From Gelidibacter sediminis (lineage in GTDB: Bacteria; Bacteroidota; Bacteroidia; Flavobacteriales; Flavobacteriaceae), in NCBI RefSeq assembly GCF_004364975.1, contig NZ_SOBW01000008.1, positions 804,610 to 868,609 of the forward strand: DNA of 64,000 bases, read 5' to 3'. A model generated the notes under the pieces. That model had not been told where the DNA came from and did not search any database. It was given only the letters and a program-made list of their open reading frames with translations. A program made the position numbers and the translations under genes. Below are positions 61,698-64,000 of this stretch, piece by piece (position 1 is the first letter of the stretch; the number at the start of each line of letters is the position of its first letter).

Positions 61698-63998
61698 TTG
61701 AAAGTCTGTATTGCCGAAAAACCGAGTGTTGCCCGAGAAATTGCAGCTATTTTAGGAGCCAATAGTAAACATGATGGATACTATGAGGGCAATGGCTATG
61801 CAGTAACCTATACGTTTGGGCATTTGTGTACCCTTATGGAACCCAATGATTATAAACCGCATTGGAAAAGTTGGGATTTAAATAATTTACCCATGCTGCC
61901 CGAAAAGTTTAAAACCAAGGTGGTCAGCAATTCTGGCATTCAGAAGCAATTTAAAATTGTCAAAAAACTGTTTGATGGCGCTGATGTGGTCATTAATTGT
62001 GGTGATGCGGGCCAGGAAGGAGAATTGATTCAACGTTGGGTATTGGACCAAGCCAATTATAAAGGTAAAGTGCAACGCCTATGGATTTCTTCATTAACCT
62101 CAGAAGCCATCAAAGAAGGTTTTGAGAACCTGAAACCCTCTGAGCAGTATGATAATCTTTTTTATGCTGGATTTTCTAGAGCCATCGGCGATTGGTTATT
62201 AGGCATGAACGCCACCAGATTATACACCCTTAAACACGGGGGCTATAAGCAAGTACTATCAGTTGGACGCGTGCAAACGCCTACACTTGCCATGGTGGTC
62301 AACCGATTTAAGGAAATTGAAAATTTTGTACCACAGCCCTATTGGGAATTACAAACTCTTTATAGAAATGTTGTATTTAGTTATGAAGAAGGTCGGTTTA
62401 CCAAAATGGAAGACGGTGAAATTCTGGCCAATAAAGTAAAAGAACACGAGTTTGAAATCGTCTCTATTACCAAGAAAAAAGGCAAGGATTATGCACCAAA
62501 ACTCTTCGATCTTACGGGTTTGCAGGTGTATTGCAACACTAAGTTTGGTTTTTCAGCGGACGAAACTTTAAAAATTGTCCAAAAGTTATACGAACAGAAA
62601 GTGGTGACCTACCCGAGAGTAGACACCACCTTTTTACCTAATGATATTTATCCAAAGGTTCCAGGGATTTTAAAGAACTTGACAAAATATGCGCCACTGA
62701 CCACGCCGCTTTTAAATAAAAAAATTAAAAAATCGGCTAAGGTTTTTAACGATAAGAAAGTTACAGATCACCACGCCATCATTCCTACGGGTGTGGAAAG
62801 TCCGTTGCAATACAACCAACAACAGGTCTACGATATTATTACAAGACGTTTTATAGCGGTATTTTATGACGACTGTGCCGTGTCTAATACCACAGTGATT
62901 GGAAAAGCAGTCGACGTAAATTTTAAAGCTACTGGAAAGGAAATCTTGAGTAAAGGCTGGCGTGTCGTTTTTGAAAGCGCTTCCAGTTCAAACAGTAACA
63001 GCGCCAAAGAAAATTTACTACCAAGTTTTGTAAAAGGTGAAAAAGGTCCGCACGAGCCGTCGTTTTTAGAAAAACAGACCAAACCGCCCAATCAATTTAC
63101 AGAAGCTTCCCTCCTACGGGCTATGGAAACCGCAGGAAAACAAGTGGATGATGATGAGATGCGCGAACTGATGAAGGAAAATGGAATTGGCCGTCCCTCA
63201 ACACGAGCAAATATTATAGAAACGCTTTTTAAACGCAAGTATATAGAGCGCAATAAGAAGCAGGTCTTACCTACTCAAATTGGAATCCAGCTGATTGACA
63301 CCATCCAAAATGAACTTTTAAAGTCGGCGGAGTTGACCGGGATGTGGGAAAAACAGTTAAAAGATATAGAAAAAGGTACTTATAGTGCGGCCCAGTTTAT
63401 TGCGAACATGAAGAAAATGGTGGATGCCTTGGTATATGAAGTGCGGAGCGAAACCAATCGTGCCAATATTTCACACACCCAAGCTGTACAGAAAACCGTT
63501 GCCAAAAGAGAAACGAAAAAGAAGGCAGGCATAACTTCAGAACAGTGTCCGAAATGCAAACGAGGATATTTGATTAAAGGGAAATCGGCTTTTGGATGTA
63601 GCAACTTTAAGAATGGGTGTCGTTTTGTGCTTCCCTTTAAATTTAAAGACAAAAAGATTTCAGAAAAGCAATTTATTAGATTACTCCAAAAAGGTTCTAC
63701 CGTCAACTTAAAAGGATTTCAAACGGAGACTGGAGAATTGGAAGGACTCCTACGTTTTGATGATAAATTTCAACTGGTTTTGGAGCCAAAGAAATCGGCC
63801 AAAAAAGCGCTTCTCGATACACTGACCTGTCCTAAATGCAAAAAAGGAACGGTTATCAAAGGCAAAACAGCCTATGGGTGTAGTGCCTATAAATCAGGCT
63901 GTGATTTCAGATTTACCTTCGACGAGGTTCGTAAAAAATCAGAAGGAAAAAAAATGAGTAAGGAATTGGTATATAGCATTTTAAATGGAGACATCTAA
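61698..63998 (+). CDS. topB: DNA topoisomerase III (type IA)
   Basis: 766 residues starting at TTG, since MKVCIAEKPSVAREIAAIL is the canonical opening and no ATG lies in frame for over 30 bases upstream. TOPRIM domain with GDAGQEGELIQRW (EGE-D region), the active-site Tyr305 in VTYPRVDT, HHAIIPTG, and GIGRPSTRANIIETL. Two C-terminal zinc ribbons: CPKCKRGY...CSNFKNGC and CPKCKKGT...CSAYKSGC. It relaxes and decatenates DNA, acting with RecQ-type helicases elsewhere. The stop codon ends two bases before the window end. Confidence 0.95.
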   Translation: MKVCIAEKPSVAREIAAILGANSKHDGYYEGNGYAVTYTFGHLCTLMEPNDYKPHWKSWDLNNLPMLPEKFKTKVVSNSGIQKQFKIVKKLFDGADVVINCGDAGQEGELIQRWVLDQANYKGKVQRLWISSLTSEAIKEGFENLKPSEQYDNLFYAGFSRAIGDWLLGMNATRLYTLKHGGYKQVLSVGRVQTPTLAMVVNRFKEIENFVPQPYWELQTLYRNVVFSYEEGRFTKMEDGEILANKVKEHEFEIVSITKKKGKDYAPKLFDLTGLQVYCNTKFGFSADETLKIVQKLYEQKVVTYPRVDTTFLPNDIYPKVPGILKNLTKYAPLTTPLLNKKIKKSAKVFNDKKVTDHHAIIPTGVESPLQYNQQQVYDIITRRFIAVFYDDCAVSNTTVIGKAVDVNFKATGKEILSKGWRVVFESASSSNSNSAKENLLPSFVKGEKGPHEPSFLEKQTKPPNQFTEASLLRAMETAGKQVDDDEMRELMKENGIGRPSTRANIIETLFKRKYIERNKKQVLPTQIGIQLIDTIQNELLKSAELTGMWEKQLKDIEKGTYSAAQFIANMKKMVDALVYEVRSETNRANISHTQAVQKTVAKRETKKKAGITSEQCPKCKRGYLIKGKSAFGCSNFKNGCRFVLPFKFKDKKISEKQFIRLLQKGSTVNLKGFQTETGELEGLLRFDDKFQLVLEPKKSAKKALLDTLTCPKCKKGTVIKGKTAYGCSAYKSGCDFRFTFDEVRKKSEGKKMSKELVYSILNGDI

Positions 63999-64000
63999 AG

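Overview
The window looks like chromosome from a marine-type member of the Flavobacteriaceae (Bacteroidota). The evidence is low GC content, TAnnTTTG-type promoter boxes close to start codons, signal peptides ending in xxAQ, many small secreted or lipoprotein genes, a TonB receptor with an N-terminal carboxypeptidase-regulatory-like domain, and families typical of that group (PepSY-like, DUF2490, DUF4251, DUF5117-type metalloprotease, CDGSH, SdiA-regulated propeller). I recognised no tRNA or rRNA gene, insertion sequence, prophage or CRISPR array.

Layout. 0.1-5.2 kb: semialdehyde dehydrogenase, a decayed GlcG/HbpS gene, OsmC, a DMT exporter, a threonine/serine dehydratase and a secreted intradiol-dioxygenase-like protein that seems to lack iron ligands. 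5.3-11.7 kb: small envelope proteins, and a two-component system (histidine kinase plus OmpR-type regulator) divergent from a PepSY-like secreted protein and a DUF2490 outer-membrane gene that is broken by an in-frame TAG. 11.9-17.1 kb: a luciferase-like monooxygenase, two overlapping DEAD-box helicases (the second with DEFD in motif II), a fatty-acid desaturase and a Crp/Fnr regulator. 17.3-20.4 kb: a nitric-oxide module made of a quinol NO reductase, a cupin and a shortened Rrf2-type regulator without C-terminal cysteines, with similar dyad sites before both transcription units.

20.6-30.2 kb is the most coherent metabolic locus: an SSS-family Na+/solute symporter, an acyl-CoA ligase, an exported alpha/beta hydrolase, an unknown helical protein, a TonB-dependent receptor, a cytoplasmic alpha/beta hydrolase and a 3-hydroxybutyrate dehydrogenase-like SDR. 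I infer a route for importing and breaking down hydroxyacid esters or oligomers, possibly 3-hydroxybutyrate oligomers. 30.2-31.4 kb carries three palindromic intergenic repeats around a DUF421 gene and a fragment of a second DUF421 copy. 31.4-35.5 kb is the conserved TesA-type esterase / YbbA-YbbP ABC neighbourhood.

35.6-47.9 kb: a 59-residue membrane protein, an acyl-CoA dehydrogenase whose last codons merge into a 30-bp/114-bp tandem repeat array, two lipoproteins (one a 2H-phosphoesterase fold), a TolC/HlyD/ABC-2 efflux locus without an ATPase next to a Crp-type regulator, a CynX-type MFS carrier, and a TPR-membrane-HTH regulator followed by a small secreted protein. 48.1-52.5 kb reads as an electrophile/aldehyde response operon: TetR regulator with a textbook operator, nitroreductase, CurA-like reductase, YqhD-like alcohol dehydrogenase and a DJ-1/Hsp31-type lipoprotein. 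52.6-58.8 kb: NhaC antiporter, DUF4251 lipoprotein, a repeat-rich spacer, a large zinc metalloprotease and an NADP-binding oxidoreductase. 59.0-64.0 kb: an SF2 helicase divergent from a DUF1853 protein and a topoisomerase III starting at TTG.

The items most worth a second look are the putative hydroxyacid-ester locus, the decayed NO regulator with its paired dyads, the DUF421 duplication scar between palindromic repeats, the acyl-CoA dehydrogenase/repeat fusion, and the dioxygenase-like protein without iron ligands.
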